Positions 1-13,290 of a stretch of 64,000 nucleotides of DNA are shown piece by piece. The stretch spans positions 1,612,001-1,676,000 of the forward strand of contig JAQISU010000164.1 in the NCBI GenBank assembly GCA_029339505.1, given 5' to 3'. Both the position numbers and the translations under genes were made by a program. Source of the DNA: Unio delphinus. Lineage: Eukaryota; Mollusca; Bivalvia; Unionida; Unionidae. A model generated the notes under the pieces. That model ran no database searches. It saw only the letters and a program-made list of their open reading frames with translations, and was not told the origin of the DNA. The first letter of the stretch is position 1. Every line of letters starts with the position of its first letter.

Positions 1-321
1 AATTAAACAACACAACATAACAAGATATAGGGAGATATACAGAAAGGTAGAGATAAAAAAAATAAAAAGAACAATCACTAAAACCGCAAATAGAAACCAG
101 TAGATGAAAGGGAACAATACTGAAGAGAGGCTTAAAATACTTCCAAGACCTCAACAGTTAGAAAGTAAACACAGCCTGAAATACAAACGTGAACCTACAG
201 AAAACAAGACAAACATTAATACAGAACGAGGAATAGAAACAACCATAGAATTTAGAAAGACTGGTTGGGGGTCGCCACAATGGACTGTTTGTTTTTTCTT
301 CATAGAGACCTGGAGGTAATC

Positions 322-323
<2 letters not shown>

Positions 324-373
<50 letters not shown>

Positions 374-384
374 GGGGGGGGGGG
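324..384. repeat. (GA)n microsatellite with poly-G end
   Basis: A GA dinucleotide run followed by a G-rich tract. Confidence 0.95.
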
Positions 385-490
385 GAGTCAGTAAAACTTT
401 GTCTAGGCTTAATAACTCGAATACCTGACCTAAACATTATTACTACATTTATTACGCTGCGGGAAGTGTAGCTTGAAACAGCTGCGTTGA

Positions 491-496
<6 letters not shown>

Positions 497-571
<75 letters not shown>
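497..571. repeat. (TA)n microsatellite
   Basis: An uninterrupted TA run. Confidence 0.95.
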
Positions 572-575
<4 letters not shown>

Positions 576-579
576 ATGT

Positions 580-1128
<549 letters not shown>

Positions 1129-1199
1129 GTGAAATTATAAGCCTACAACGCGTAACCCCCTGCACAATCTTCGTAAGAAATGCCGCGGCTGGTGTTGGT

Positions 1200-2234
1200 C
1201 TCTAATGGCTTCGTACAGGGAAAAGTACAATCTCAAGTAATTCTTCTAGGCAAAGTCAGGTTCGAAGGGCCTTGCCATCGCGACTGACTTCGATTATGGA
1301 GTGTGACGATGCCAATGATTAAACGCTTGAGTAACTGTCCTTGGAACAGATGATCGACGATCTTGGATAGGAGTTCAAGGTGAATGGTGAAAGTTTTCAC
1401 TTCCATACGTCGTATCGGATACTTGGCAGTTGTTCTGGTCAAAGTGTGACCGATGTAGTTTCCCACTTTAGGTAACATGTCCACACGTGATACGTAGAGT
1501 CTGACTTCTTAGATAATGGATTTGTAAGCGGCATCATGTGCAGCCATGCAAAATGGAAAGCGGTACTGTTAAGATTCAGTCTGATACGGACATTTACGCT
1601 GTTCAACAAATACTCCATATATATTCTCTTGTGACCACATGTCCAAATTCAAGCGAGCTATCAGTTCTAAACTCCGGCTTCCAGAAATTTTGCTTTGACG
1701 GTCATTAAATCCCACGTTGGTGTCACCTAGCATGTTGAACGTATCCGCCGTGTCAGGTTTCCATACCACGCAATCATCCATATGACTAATGTTGGCTTCT
1801 ATTCCGTCTGTCAAGAGATTTTCCAGGTAGGCTCAGTAAGGGTAAGTATCCATGTTGCTGCTGACCAGTTTGTTATGCATGTACAGATCCACCTCGCCGA
1901 ACAAGGAGTGCATAAAACTGTTGACAGGAGCTACTGCCTCATCGACATCTAGATCGTTATCATCTGCCTCGTTTACTTTGATTTTCAAGTACAAATAACT
2001 ACTGTACAGATCGATGTAATCTCCGGACTGTCATTTGATTTCAAATTCGATGGGAGCTGAGGCCGTCAAAATGGAGACGGGATCAAATTCAACACTTTGG
2101 TATTCTTGCATAGTCATCATAGTGGTTGGCATGTCATCCAAAACCAGTTCCGACTTGGAACATGCGCAAGACTCTCGGTGCATCATTTTCTTTCTTTCGT
2201 TTTCTCTGTGTCTGTTTTTTTTAAAAATAATCAA
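1200..2234 (-). pseudogene. Maverick/Polinton-type capsid-like gene remnant (F54H12.2-like)
   Basis: The minus strand holds three stop-separated pieces (2234-2031, 1814-1569, 1484-1233) with further related sequence between them in another frame. The first contains SVEFDPVSILTASAPIEFE, a motif I associate with the N-terminus of invertebrate F54H12.2-like proteins carried by Maverick/Polinton elements. Later pieces contain DTADTFNMLG and GSRSLELIARLNLDM. At least two frame changes and premature stops separate them, so this copy cannot be expressed as one protein. Such proteins are thought to be virion structural components of these large DNA transposons and related viruses. Identification rests on recalled family motifs; a protein search would decide it. 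Confidence 0.5.
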
Positions 2235-2269
2235 AGACGTCTAAGTCTCGTACGGGTATTCTTTTCTGA

Positions 2270-2600
2270 GTCTTTTGTTTAGTTCTGGAGGTGTGAAGGC
2301 TTCTGCACGAGTGTTTTTTTTGGTCTCTTTCTGCATTGTCCTTGCCGTGGCGTCAAAGAAGCAGGGATGTCTGTCTCGGTAGCGTCCAGGGCATTGATAG
2401 ACATTTCTAGTCAGCCCAAAATGTCTTTACCCGCTTGAAGTAAGATATGTTTGCATGCTCTCAAGAAAGCTTCTTTAAGGTTTTGTTTGTCGATGTTGAC
2501 ATTTTAGAGAAATTCTTTGCTTTGCGTCAAAGCGGCATCTTTCAAGGTGTGCAATCATCATATCACCATCGGATTCAACACGGCGGCCACTTAACGAAAG
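2270..2600 (-). pseudogene. Possible small Maverick/Polinton structural gene remnant
   Basis: Between two capsid-like fragments the minus strand carries a short lysine- and alanine-rich segment (KEAFLRACKHILLQAGKD) followed quickly by a stop. Its position directly upstream of the F54H12.2-like piece fits the small helical proteins often found there in Mavericks. No full frame survives. Confidence 0.3.
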
Positions 2601-2742
2601 GACGATTTCAGCATAGCTCCTAAACCATATCATCACTGTCGAGCGACGCTTCTGTACACTGGATAGATGACTTACGAGACGTTAGAGAATCGTTTTCGAA
2701 AATGGAGTCTCTCACCGTGACTTATTTGGTGAATAAAACATT

Positions 2743-2943
2743 TTATCCTAGATCACCTTTTATAGCAATGTTGACAGTGTCGATATACGACTTACTGACG
2801 GGTAAATAATGAGGATGTACACATTCGCGGTGAACATGATAGGTGTTTCCACCTTCATCGTCAGCATTCGTGGCAGCATTCACTTTGAAAGGAATGACAC
2901 ACGGTAACGGTACGGAGGTGTGTAATATATATTCATTCCACAT
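2743..2943 (-). pseudogene. Maverick/Polinton second structural protein, C-terminal fragment
   Basis: A 66-codon minus-strand piece contains CVHPHYLPVSKSYIDTVNIA and stops after GDLG. A PHY-PV followed by a short amphipathic strand resembles the C-terminal region of the other common Maverick structural protein. The expected tail beyond this point is lost. With the two remnants to its left it suggests one decayed element about 1.75 kb long on the minus strand. Confidence 0.4.
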
Positions 2944-2997
2944 TTCCCCAAAACCTGATGAAAACCGATAATCTTTAGAACGTCAACACTAACAACA

Positions 2998-3195
2998 ATG
3001 GCAGAACCTCCGCTGAAAAAAAGAAAAGAAGAATTATTTTAACACTGGAAGAAAGGATTAATGATATTGAAAGAAATGAAAAAGGGGAGACTGCATCGCA
3101 AAATAGCAGTCAGTTTAAGCGTCAGTCAAACGCAAGTTCAAAATGTGTAATCAAAGACAAAAGTGTGCTTCTTTGCTCAGAAATGGAGATACATG
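2998..3195 (+). pseudogene. Pogo/Tigger-like transposase N-terminal fragment
   Basis: The start atggcagaacctccgctgaaa is followed by a basic stretch. After a frameshift comes a helix-turn-helix-like segment with RKIAVSLSVSQTQVQNVIKD. This resembles the CENP-B/pogo DNA-binding head (alternating helix, SxSxTxVxxIxK). The frame breaks soon after the start (TAA within the first 15 codons of that frame) and no DDE domain is seen. Confidence 0.4.
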
Positions 3196-3315
3196 TTCAG
3201 ACCAAACAGCTGAGTAAAACATGTCAACAAAGAAATATAATGGATTTCTTAAAAAACACGTGAATAAGTGTATAGAGTAAGATATATACATCATATCTAA
3301 CTGTTCATTTTTTTG

Positions 3316-3560
3316 TACAGTCGACTCCACTTAACTGCACATCGATTAACTGCACACGCCAGACAACTTCACGTAGTCACGCCGGTCCCGTTTTTTTCCC
3401 TATGCTTTTCGATGGGAACAAACTTCGGATAACTGCACTTCGCTTAAATGCACACTCTGGATAATAGCACGATAAATTTCTGCCCGTGGCATATTATTCA
3501 ATACAATTTTACTCCGGTTAATTGCACAATGTATATTCATGATCAGTTATTGCCAGTCCA
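3316..3560 (+). mobile_element. Tigger/pogo-like element end
   Basis: A TA dinucleotide is followed by CAGTCGACTCCACTTAACTG, the typical CAGTCGA... start of pogo/Tigger terminal repeats. Subterminal repeats of TTAACTGCACxxCG, GGATAACTGCACTTCG and GGTTAATTGCAC follow. No matching opposite terminus was found nearby. Confidence 0.5.
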
Positions 3561-3974
3561 CTACTGTAGCGCTTCAAATAAGCCAACAATTAAGCCCGTA
3601 AATGCAACTTTGTAAATAATTGACATGTAAAGGACGCCTTAGGTGGTATATACATGTATATCCGTGCCCACTAGGAAGCAGTAGCATGGGAAAAATCATA
3701 GTACAGCATGGGAAACATTGCTCTAAACTGTTCCAGTTTGAATGATTTCAAACCAAAAAATGGATAGTTGGAAAGATGGTATATATTAATGTGATGTTGA
3801 AATATACATTTTATTCTCGTTGTTTGATAGATGTATATCTTTATTATATAAAGATATTTTGAGAGGAATGCATGCAATATTTAACAAGATTTATGAATAA
3901 AGGATATGATACATGTACAGTGAATATGAGTATTATTTATTTTTCAACAATGCTAACTATTGACCCTGAAAACC

Positions 3975-4074
3975 AGTCCATTTTCACACACCTCTTATGA
4001 GAGACCACTTGTCTTGAGAGACCGGTTTTGGTTGGCAGAAGGGGCGGTCTCTCATAAGAGGTTTTACTGTATAT
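3975..4074 (-). mobile_element. Second pogo-like transposon terminus
   Basis: On the minus strand it starts TACAGTAAAACCTCTTATGA and carries three copies of a GAGAGACC motif with CTCTTATGAGAGACC repeated. The TA-CAGT start is pogo/Tc1-like. The sequence differs from the end at 3316, so it belongs to a different element. Confidence 0.4.
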
Positions 4075-4238
4075 TTATGTGTTTGTAAATCAGCAAGTGC
4101 TATATTTCTGTGTTTGTATACAAACCAGTATTGTCTTTGTATACACAACTGTATCACAGCGTTGTTGAGACATACCTCAGTGTAAGACCCCCTTATGTAT
4201 ACGGAAGGTTTCTTTTACAGCTTCCTTGAACAGTGGTG

Positions 4239-4242
<4 letters not shown>

Positions 4243-4319
<77 letters not shown>
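4243..4319. repeat. (GA)n microsatellite 45 bp upstream of a laminin exon
   Basis: The GA run ends at 4319 and the exon acceptor is at 4364. It replaces part of the usual polypyrimidine context on the far side. Confidence 0.95.
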
Positions 4320-4321
<2 letters not shown>

Positions 4322-4364
4322 ATTGTACTATCTATTTACACTCTTACCACACATGTGTTTTCAG

Positions 4365-4498
4365 ATAACAATTTTGTGGTGGGCAACAAGCTTGAGATAA
4401 CATTAGGCTTCCGCACACACAAACAACATGGTATACTGCTCCATGTCAGCAATCCTGATGGGAGACAATCCATGACACTACAGCTACATGACGGCAAG
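4365..4498 (+). CDS. Laminin alpha-like gene, third-last exon (start of the terminal laminin G domain)
   Basis: The exon follows a tgttttcag acceptor and ends at a gtaagc donor. It reads in one frame as about 44 residues beginning with the segment NNFVVGNKLEITLGF and containing HGILLHVSNPDG and LQLHDGK. This is the first half of a laminin G beta-sandwich (short strand, hydrophobic GILLHVS strand, LxLxDGK turn). In laminin alpha chains the C-terminal LG domains bind dystroglycan, integrins and heparin in the basement membrane. It begins in phase 1 and ends in phase 0, matching the next exon at 5694. A long (GA)n run lies about 45 bp upstream. Agrin, perlecan or another LG protein is possible, but the WHK and VDG region of the next exon and the C-terminal CP of the last exon favour laminin alpha. 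Upstream exons lie outside the window or were not recognised. Confidence 0.75.
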
Positions 4499-4708
4499 GT
4501 AAGCATCAGCAGGTCTCATTTTGATGAGATTTTTTTTTCTTCATTTTAGCAGTTGTTTAAACACTAATCGAGTTTTCATAAACAATCTGAGAAAATATTT
4601 CTCTGTTTACTGAACTACTTAATCTAGAATACAAAACCCGCTTTTCTCACAAACAGCAATGTATGGGACATTGAAAGATAACTGGTTATAAGTAAATAGT
4701 GGAACTGT

Positions 4709-4939
4709 TTGTTGTTGTTGTTGTTGTAGGTTTTAATGCCATTTTTCTTTACAAGATAGGCTATATATGACAGCCAGTATTAATGGTGGAGAAAGAACAC
4801 TGGAAAACCCCTGGAAAGAACCACTGACCCACGAGAAGCTACTGGCAAACTTTCTCACATACCCACATATGCAGACAGAGGTGAGATGGCAGTGATCCAT
4901 AATGGATAGCACTTTAGACCACTCGGCCACTTGGGGCCT
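4709..4939 (-). mobile_element. tRNA-derived SINE, family 1, copy 1
   Basis: Minus-strand order: tRNA-like head (ggccccaagtggccgagtgg, box A; the box B region is damaged), a central GTGGGTATGTGAGAAAG...CTTCTCGTGGGTC domain, a TACTGGC..CCAT segment, then a (CAA)n tail at 4709-4727. It sits in the intron between the first two laminin exons, antisense to the gene. Confidence 0.8.
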
Positions 4940-5124
4940 TGAAACTGTTTGTAGGAAAATTATAAAGAAGTTTATAATTAACCTTGCAATTTTCAAATCC
5001 TTTTGAATTTGAAGACTTGCCTTTTGTGCACTAAATTAAAATGTTAAAGTTTTTTTATAATCCATTTTGTAAGTTTTGGAATGATTTTTATGGCTCTCCA
5101 GGTTTATTTTGCAGAATTGTAATA

Positions 5125-5265
5125 GGATCATTTTGCTACAGCACTGCTAATGCACCAATTAGTGTTGTAATACTACAACACTGCTAATTCACCAGTTTAG
5201 TGTTGCAATACTACAACACTGCTAATGCACCAATATAGTGTAGTAATACAACAGTACTAATGCAC
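5125..5265. repeat. About 43-bp tandem repeat (3-4 units)
   Basis: Copies of ctacaacactgctaatgcac caattagtgttgtaata in the first laminin intron. Confidence 0.7.
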
Positions 5266-5693
5266 CAGCATCATTTTGTTTTCTTGTAGCATATACTGCC
5301 ATACATTTGATAGACCAATTTATGTACAGTGCTTTAGTTTTGGTCTCATGGTCAATTGTAATACTGCATTATCACTGAATAATGTTATAATGAAGGGCAT
5401 TATAATGAGGGAGATATGTATAGCATGTTTATGGACACTGATCCCATTTGTTTGGATGAATATGGATATATATAGAACCTACCACTATATAAACTAACAT
5501 CATTTATCACATGGAACAATTTAATGGCATCCATTTACAGTATTATAAAAAGGGAGCACAATAATTTGAAATTTGTTCCATTGTAATGATGAATTTCGTT
5601 TTCTCTGTGTAAGCTATTTATCCTCTGAAGTTAAACATATCTAACAAAAATGTATCACTGGAATTTTTATTATTTTATTATTTTTATAACCAG

Positions 5694-5909
5694 CTTTTGT
5701 TTGGAGTGAGGAATGCTGGTGGAAACTACACAGCCATTACAAAGGATCCTTACAAGTATTGTAACAACAAATGGCACAAAATTCAGGCCAATGTTATTGA
5801 CAACGTTGTGACACTACAAGTGGATGGCGATTAACCAATTGCAACCCCCTCACCTGGAGCCACCGGCAAACAGAAACAAATGCTCCACTGTATATAGGAG
5901 GCACAAAAG
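5694..5909 (+). pseudogene. Laminin alpha-like gene, penultimate exon, with in-frame stop and one-base frameshift
   Basis: The exon is flanked by an aaccag acceptor and a gttagt donor. Its first part reads LLFGVRNAGGNYTAI, then YCNNKWHKIQANV and VTLQVDGD, a classic laminin G core (WHK..AN...V.L.VDG). TAA then occurs in frame at 5832-5834. Reading on, the same frame gives PIATPSPGATG, but the conserved TNAPLYIGGTK segment lies in another frame, so one base is missing near 5867-5873. The exon is 216 bp. A 217-bp exon would end in phase 1, exactly what the last exon at 24020 requires, which supports a one-base deletion. Human laminin alpha-2 has SPxxxSTSADTNDP at this place, so the first frame looks ancestral up to the deletion. 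Alternatives are a single upstream indel, an assembly error, a dead allele or a true pseudogene. Confidence 0.75.
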
Positions 5910-6164
5910 GTTAGTTGTCAGAATGTTTTCACTAAATCTACTCAAGTTTTATTTCTCAGTCTTACTGAAGACTTTAGTGCCTGAAACTAGTTATGAACAT
6001 AACTCTTTTCTTTTTAAAAATTGAAATAAGAACTTTAAGATGGAGTTAGATAATTTCATCCTTTCTGAGACAAAAAAGTGCCCTTTATGTGATGCTGCAC
6101 ACATATACACTACATGCATTTATTTATTAATCACAGTAAATTTTAAACATTTTAGTTCATGTTG

Positions 6165-6275
6165 CTATTAGGTAGGTTGGATTAGTTAATGTTGCTATTA
6201 GGTAAGGTGGATTAGTTCATGTTGCTATTAGGTAATGTTGATTAGTTCATGTTGCTATTAGGTAAGGTGGACTAA
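6165..6275. repeat. 31-bp tandem repeat (4 units)
   Basis: Four copies of ttagttcatgttgctattag gtaaggtggat with small changes, in the laminin intron. Confidence 0.8.
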
Positions 6276-8639
6276 TATCATGGTCCTTGCATCCATCTTG
6301 TTTCATTTATCATGTGTCCATCAATAATTGGTATTTTAAGCATCTTCTCAAAATCCACTGGGAAAGTTTTTACCAAATGTGGCAGAGAGAATCCTGTCAT
6401 AAAGAGCTTTCATTTTTATACAGATGGTGATGATCTACTTTCTGATATGTCCATCATTACTAAAAATAAAAAGACCTTTTGATGACTTCTTTTGATAAAT
6501 TGAGAAAAAAGTTTTATCAAATTTAACAGCACATCCAAGTAAAAGAGACTTTAAAATTTTTACAAATGAATTTCAATCAAATATGACCTCTATTATTATA
6601 AATATAAAACCTTTTATAAGCTACATTTGAAAAACAGAATTTGACCGACTTTGACAAAACTTTCTGTATTATATGACACTGTTGTTATATCAAATATTGA
6701 TGAAGATGCAGAATATAGAAAACCCTCAAACAATGTTAACTTTTCTCCAATCCCAACATTTATAGGCCAAATAAACAATTAAAACAACATAAACTTTAAT
6801 CCAAAGTCCACATTTATAGACCAAATAAATAATAAAAACAATAGGAAACTTTTTTCCAATCCCCAAATTTACAGAGCAAATAAATGCTGAAAACAAAAGG
6901 AACCTTACTCCAATCCCTAAATTTATAGACCTAGTGAACAAGGAACACAAAATGAACCTTTTTCCAAGCCGCACATATATAGACTTAATGAAAAGTGAAA
7001 TCAGTCAAAACATTCTCCAATCCCCACATTTTTAGACTGAATGAACATCAAAAACAAAATATGAACCATACTCCAATCCAAACATGTATAGATCGAATAA
7101 ACAACGAAAACAATAAGAACCATTCTCCAATCCCCACACTTATAGACCTAATAAATAATTCAAACAATAGGAACCATTCTGCAATCCCCACACTTATAGA
7201 CCTAATAAATAATTCAAACAATAAAAACCATTCTCCAATCCCCATACTTATAGACCTAATAAAAAATTCATACGATAAGAACCATTCTCTAATCCCCATA
7301 CTTATAGACCTAATAAATAATTCAAACAATAAGAAGCATTCTCCAAACCCCACACTTATAGACCTAATAAATAATTCAAACAATAAGAATCATTCTCCAA
7401 TCCCCACACTTATAGACCTAATAAATAATTCAAACAAGAGGAACCATTATCCAATCCCCACATTTATAGAAATAATAAATAATTCAAACAATAAGAAACA
7501 TTCTCCAATCCCCATACTTATAGACGTAATAAATAATTCAAACAATAAGAAGCATTCTACAATCCCCATACTTATAGACCTAATAAATAATTCAAACAAT
7601 AAGAAGCATTCTCAAATCCCCACACTTATAGGCCTAATAAATAATTCAAACAATAAGAACAATTCTCCAATCCATAATTCACACAACAGGAACCATTTTC
7701 CAATCCCCACACTTATAGACCTAATAAATAATTCATACAATTGGAACCATTCTCCTATCATCACACTTATAGACCTAATAAATAATTCAAACAATAGGAA
7801 CCATTCTCCAATCCCCACACTTATAGACCTAATAAATAATTCAAACAATAAGAAGCATTCTCCAATCCCCACACTTATAGACCTAATAAATAGTTCAAAC
7901 AATAGGAACCATTCTCAAATCCCCACACTTATAGACCTAATAAATATTTCAAACAATAGGAACCATTCTCCAATCCCCACACTTATAGACCTAATAAATA
8001 ATTCAAACAATAGGAACCATTCTCCAATCCCCACACTTATAGACCTAATAAATAATTCAAACAATAAGAAGCATTCTCCAATCCCCACACTTATAGACCT
8101 AATAAATAGTTCAAACAATAGGAACCATTCTCAAATCCCCACACTTATAGTCCTAATAAATGATTCAAACGATGAGAAGCATTCTCCAATCCTCACACTT
8201 ATAGACCTAATAAATATTTCAAACAATAGGAACCATTCTCCAATCCCCACACTTATAGGCCTAATAAATAATTCAAACAATAGGAACTATTATCCAATCC
8301 TCACACTTATAGTCCTAATAAATGATTCAAACGATGAGAAGCATTCTCCAATCCCCACACTTATAGACCTAATAAATAATTCAAACAATAAGACCATTCT
8401 CAAATCCCCACACTTATAGACCTAATAAATAATTCAAACAATAGGAACTATTATCCAATCCCCACACTCATAGACTAAAAAAAACTTCATACAATAGGAA
8501 CCATTCTCCAATCCGCACACTTATAGACCTAATAAATAATTCAAACAATAGGAACTATTATCCAATCCCAACACTTATAGACTAATAAAAACTTCATACA
8601 ATAGGAACCATTCTCCAATCCCCACACTTATAGACCTAA

Positions 8640-11600
8640 TAAATATTTCAAACAATAGGAACCATTCTCCAATCCCCACACTTATAGAATAATAAATAAT
8701 TCAAAGAATAGGAACCATTCTCCAATCCCCACACTTATAGACCTAATAAATGATTCAAACAATAGGAACCATTCTCCAAAACCCACACTTAAAGACCTAA
8801 TAAATAATTCAAACAATAAGAAGAATTTTCCAATCCCCACACTTATAGACCTAATAAATGATTTAAACAATAGGAACCATTCTCCAATCCCCACACTTAT
8901 AGACCTAATAAATAATTCAAACAATAGGATCCATTTTCCAATCCTCACACTTATAGACCTAATAAGTAATTCAAACAATAGGAACCATTCTCCAATCCTC
9001 AGACTTATAGACCTAATAAATAATTTTAAAAATAGGAACCATTCTCCAATCCCCACACTTATAGACCTAATAAATAATTCAAACAATAGGAACCATTCTC
9101 TAATCTCCACACTTATAGACTAATAAATAATTCAAACAATAGGAACCATTCTCCAATCCTCACACTTATAGACCTAATAAATAATTCAAACAATAAGAAG
9201 CATTCTCCAATCCCCACACCTATAGACCTAATAAATATTTCAAACAATAGGAACCATTCTCCAATCCCCACACTTATAGACCTAATAAATAATTCAAACA
9301 ATAGGAACCATTCTCCTATCCCCACACTTATAGACCTAATAAATATTTCAAACAATAGGAACCATTCTCCAATCCCCACACTTATAGACCTAATAAATAA
9401 TTCAAACAATACAAACCATTCTCCAATCCCCACACTTATAGACCTAATAAATATTTCAAACAATAGGAACCATTCTCCAATCCCCACACTTATAGACCTA
9501 ATAAATAATTCAAACAATAAGAAGCATTCTCCAATCCTCACACTTATAGTCCTAATACATGATTCAAACAATGAGAAGCATTCTCCAATACCCACACTTA
9601 TAGACCTAATAAATAGTTCAAACAATAGGAACCATTCTCAAATCCCCACACTTATAGACCTAATATATAATTCAAACAATAGGAACTATTATCCAATCCC
9701 CACACTCATAGACTAATAAAAACTTCATACAATAGGAACCATTCTCCAATCCACACACTTATAGACCTAATAAATGATTCAAACAATAGGAACCATTCTC
9801 CAATCCCCACACTTATAGACCTAATAAATAATTCAAACAATAGGAACCATTCTCCAATCCCCACACTAATAGAATAATAAATAATTCAAACAATAGGAAC
9901 CATTCTCCAATCCCCACACTTATAGACCTAATAAATGATTCAAACAATAGGAACCATTCTCCAAAACCCACACTTAAAGACCTAATAAATGATTGAAACA
10001 ATAAGAAGCATTTTCCAATCCCCACACTTATAGACCTAATAAATGATTTAAACAATAGGAACCATTCTCCAATCCCCACACTTATAGACCTAATAAATAA
10101 TTCAAACAATAGGAACCATTTTCCAATCCTCACACTTATAGACCTAATAAGTAATTCAAACAATAGGAACCATTCTCCAATCCTCAGACTTATAGACCTA
10201 AAAAATAATTCTAAAAAAAGGAACCATTCTCCAATCCCCACACTTATAGACCTAATAAATAATTCAAACAATAGGAACCATTCTCTAATCTCCACACTTA
10301 TAGACTAATAAATAATTCAAACAATAGGAACCATTCTCCAATCCTCACACTTGTAGACCTAATAAATAATTTAAACAATAAGAAGCATTCTCTAATCCCC
10401 ACACTTATAGACCTAATAAATGATTCAAACAATAGGAACCATTCTCCAATCCCCACACTTATAGACCTAATAAATAATTCATACAATAGGAACCATTCTC
10501 CAATCCTCACACTTATAGACCTAATAAATGATTCAAAGAATAGGAACCATTCTCCAATCCCCACACTTATAGATCTAATAAATGATTCAAAGAATAGGAA
10601 CCATTCTCCAATCCCCACACTTATAGACCTAATAAATGATTCAAACAATAGGAACCATTCTCCAATCCCCACACTTGTAGACCAAATAAATAATTTGAAC
10701 AATAAGAACTATTCTCCAATCCCCACACATATAGACCTAATAAATGATTCAAACAATAGGAACCATTCTCCAATTCCCACACTTATAGATCTAATAAATG
10801 ATTCAAACAATAGGAACCATTCTCCAATCCCCACACATATAGACCTAATAAATAATTCATACAATAGGAACCATTCTCCAATCCCCACACTTATAGACCT
10901 AATAAATAATTCATACAATTGGAACCATTCTCCAATCCCCACACTTATACACCTAATAAATAAGTCAAACAATAGGAACCATTCTCCAATCCCCACACTT
11001 ATAGAATAATAAGTAATTCAAACAATAGGAACCATTCTCCAAAACCCAAACCTATAGACCTAATAAATAATTCAAACAATAAGAAGCATTTTCCAATCCC
11101 CACACTTATAGACCTAATAAATGATTTAAACAATAGGAACCATTCTCCAATGCCCATACTTATATACCTAATAAATAATTCATACAATAGGAACCATTCT
11201 CCAATCCCCACACTTATAGACCTAATAAATGATTCAAACAATAGGAACCATTCTCCAATCCCCACACTTATAGACCTAATAAATGATTCAAACAATAGGA
11301 ACCATTCTTCAATCCTCACACTTATAGACCTAATAAATAATTCAAACAATAAAAACCATTTTCCAATCCCCACACTTATAGACCTAATAAATGATTCAAA
11401 CAATAGGAACCATTCTCCAATCCCCACACTTATAGAACTAATAAATAATTCAAACAATAAGAAGCATTCTCCAATCCTCACACTTATAGTCCTAATAAAT
11501 GATTCAAACAATGAGAAGCATTCTCCAATCCCCACACGTATAGACCTAATAAATAATTCAAACAATAGGAACCATTCTCAAATCCCAACACTTATAGACC

Positions 11601-13290
11601 TAATAAATAATTCAAACAATAGGAACTATTATCCAATCCCAACACTTATAGACTAATAAAAACTTCATACAATAGGAACCATTCTCCAATCCACACACTT
11701 ATAGACCTAATAAATAATTCAAACAATAGGAATCATTCTCCAATCCCCACACTTATAGATCTAATAAATGATTGAAACAATAGGAACCATTCTCCAATCC
11801 TCAAACTTATAGACCTAATAAATAATTCAAACAATAAGACCATTCTCCAATCCCCACACTTATAGACCTAATAAATGATTCAAACAATAGGAACCATTCT
11901 CCTATCCCCACACTTATAGACCTAATAAATGATTCATACAATTGGAGCCATTCTCCTATCATCACACTTATAGACCTAATAAATAATTCAAACAATAGGA
12001 ACCATTCTCCAATCCCCACACTTATAGAATAATAAATAATTCAAACAATAGGAACCATTCTCCAATCCCCACACTTATAGACCTAATAAATGATTCAAAC
12101 AATAGGGACCATTCTCCAAAACCCACACTTAAAGACCTAATAAATGATTCAAACAATAAGAAGCATTTTCCAATCCCCACATTTATAGACCTAATAAATG
12201 ATTTAAACAATAGGAACCATTCTCCAATCCCCACACTTATAGACCTAATAAATAATTCACACAATAGGAACCATTTTCCAATCCTCACACTTATAGACCT
12301 AATAAGTAATTCAAACAATAGGAACCATTCTCCAATCCTCAGACTTATAGACCTAATAAATAATTCTAAAAAAGGAACCATTCTCCAATCCCCACACTTA
12401 TAGACCTAATAAACAATTCAAACAATAGGAACCATTCTCTAATCTCCACACTTATAGACTAATAAATAATTCAAACAATAGGAACCATTCTCCAATCCTC
12501 ACACTTATAGACCTAATAAATTATTCAAACAATCAGGAGCATTCTCCAATCCCCACACTTATAGACCTAATAAATGATTCAAACAATAGGAACCATTCTC
12601 CAATCCCCACACTTATAGACCTAATAAATAATTCATACAATAGGAACCATTCTCCAATCCTAACACTTATAGACCTAATAAATGATTTAAACAATAGGAA
12701 CCATTCTCCAATCCCCACACTTATAGACCTAATAAATAATTCAAACAATAGGAACCATTCTCCAAAACCCACACTTATAGACCTAATAAATGATTCAAAC
12801 AATAAGAAGCATTCTCCAATCCCCACACTTATAGACCTAATAAATAGTTCAAACAATAGGAACCATTCTCAAATCCCCACACTTATAGACCTAATAAATA
12901 ATTCAAACAATAGGAACTATTATCCAATCCCCACACTCATAGACTAATAAAAACTTCATACAATAGGAACCATTCTCCAATCCGCACACTTATAGACCTA
13001 ATAAATAATTCAAACAATAGGAACTATTATCCAATCCCAACACTTATAGACTAATAAAAACTTCATACAATAGGAACCATTCTCCAATTCACGCACTTAT
13101 AGACCTAATAAATAATTCAAACAATAGGAATCATTCTCCAATCCCCACACTTATAGATCTAATAAATGATTCAAACAGTAGGAACCATTCTCCAATCCCC
13201 ACACTTATAGACCTAATAAATAATTTAAACAATAAGACCATTCTCCAATCCCCACACTTATAGACCTAATAAATGATTCAAACAATAGGA
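8640..13290. repeat. Higher-order repeat copy A within the 54-bp array
   Basis: Distinctive variant units of this block recur in the same order 4630 to 4683 bp to the right. Blocks at 10298-10702, 10695-11009, 11150-11656 and 11807-12019 recur at offset 4683. The blocks at 8682-9110 and 9113 onward recur at offset 4630, a difference of about one unit. The boundaries given are approximate. Confidence 0.75.

Noticed and set aside
4226..4549. 107-codon plus-strand ORF as one coding unit
   Set aside because: Its first third is (GA)n and its end lies in an intron. Only 4365-4498 is exon.
6995..8419. 474-codon plus-strand ORF as a protein-coding gene
   Set aside because: It is entirely 54-bp minisatellite units inside a laminin intron, and the opposite strand is equally open. 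Its end is set by unit frameshifts, not by a gene structure.
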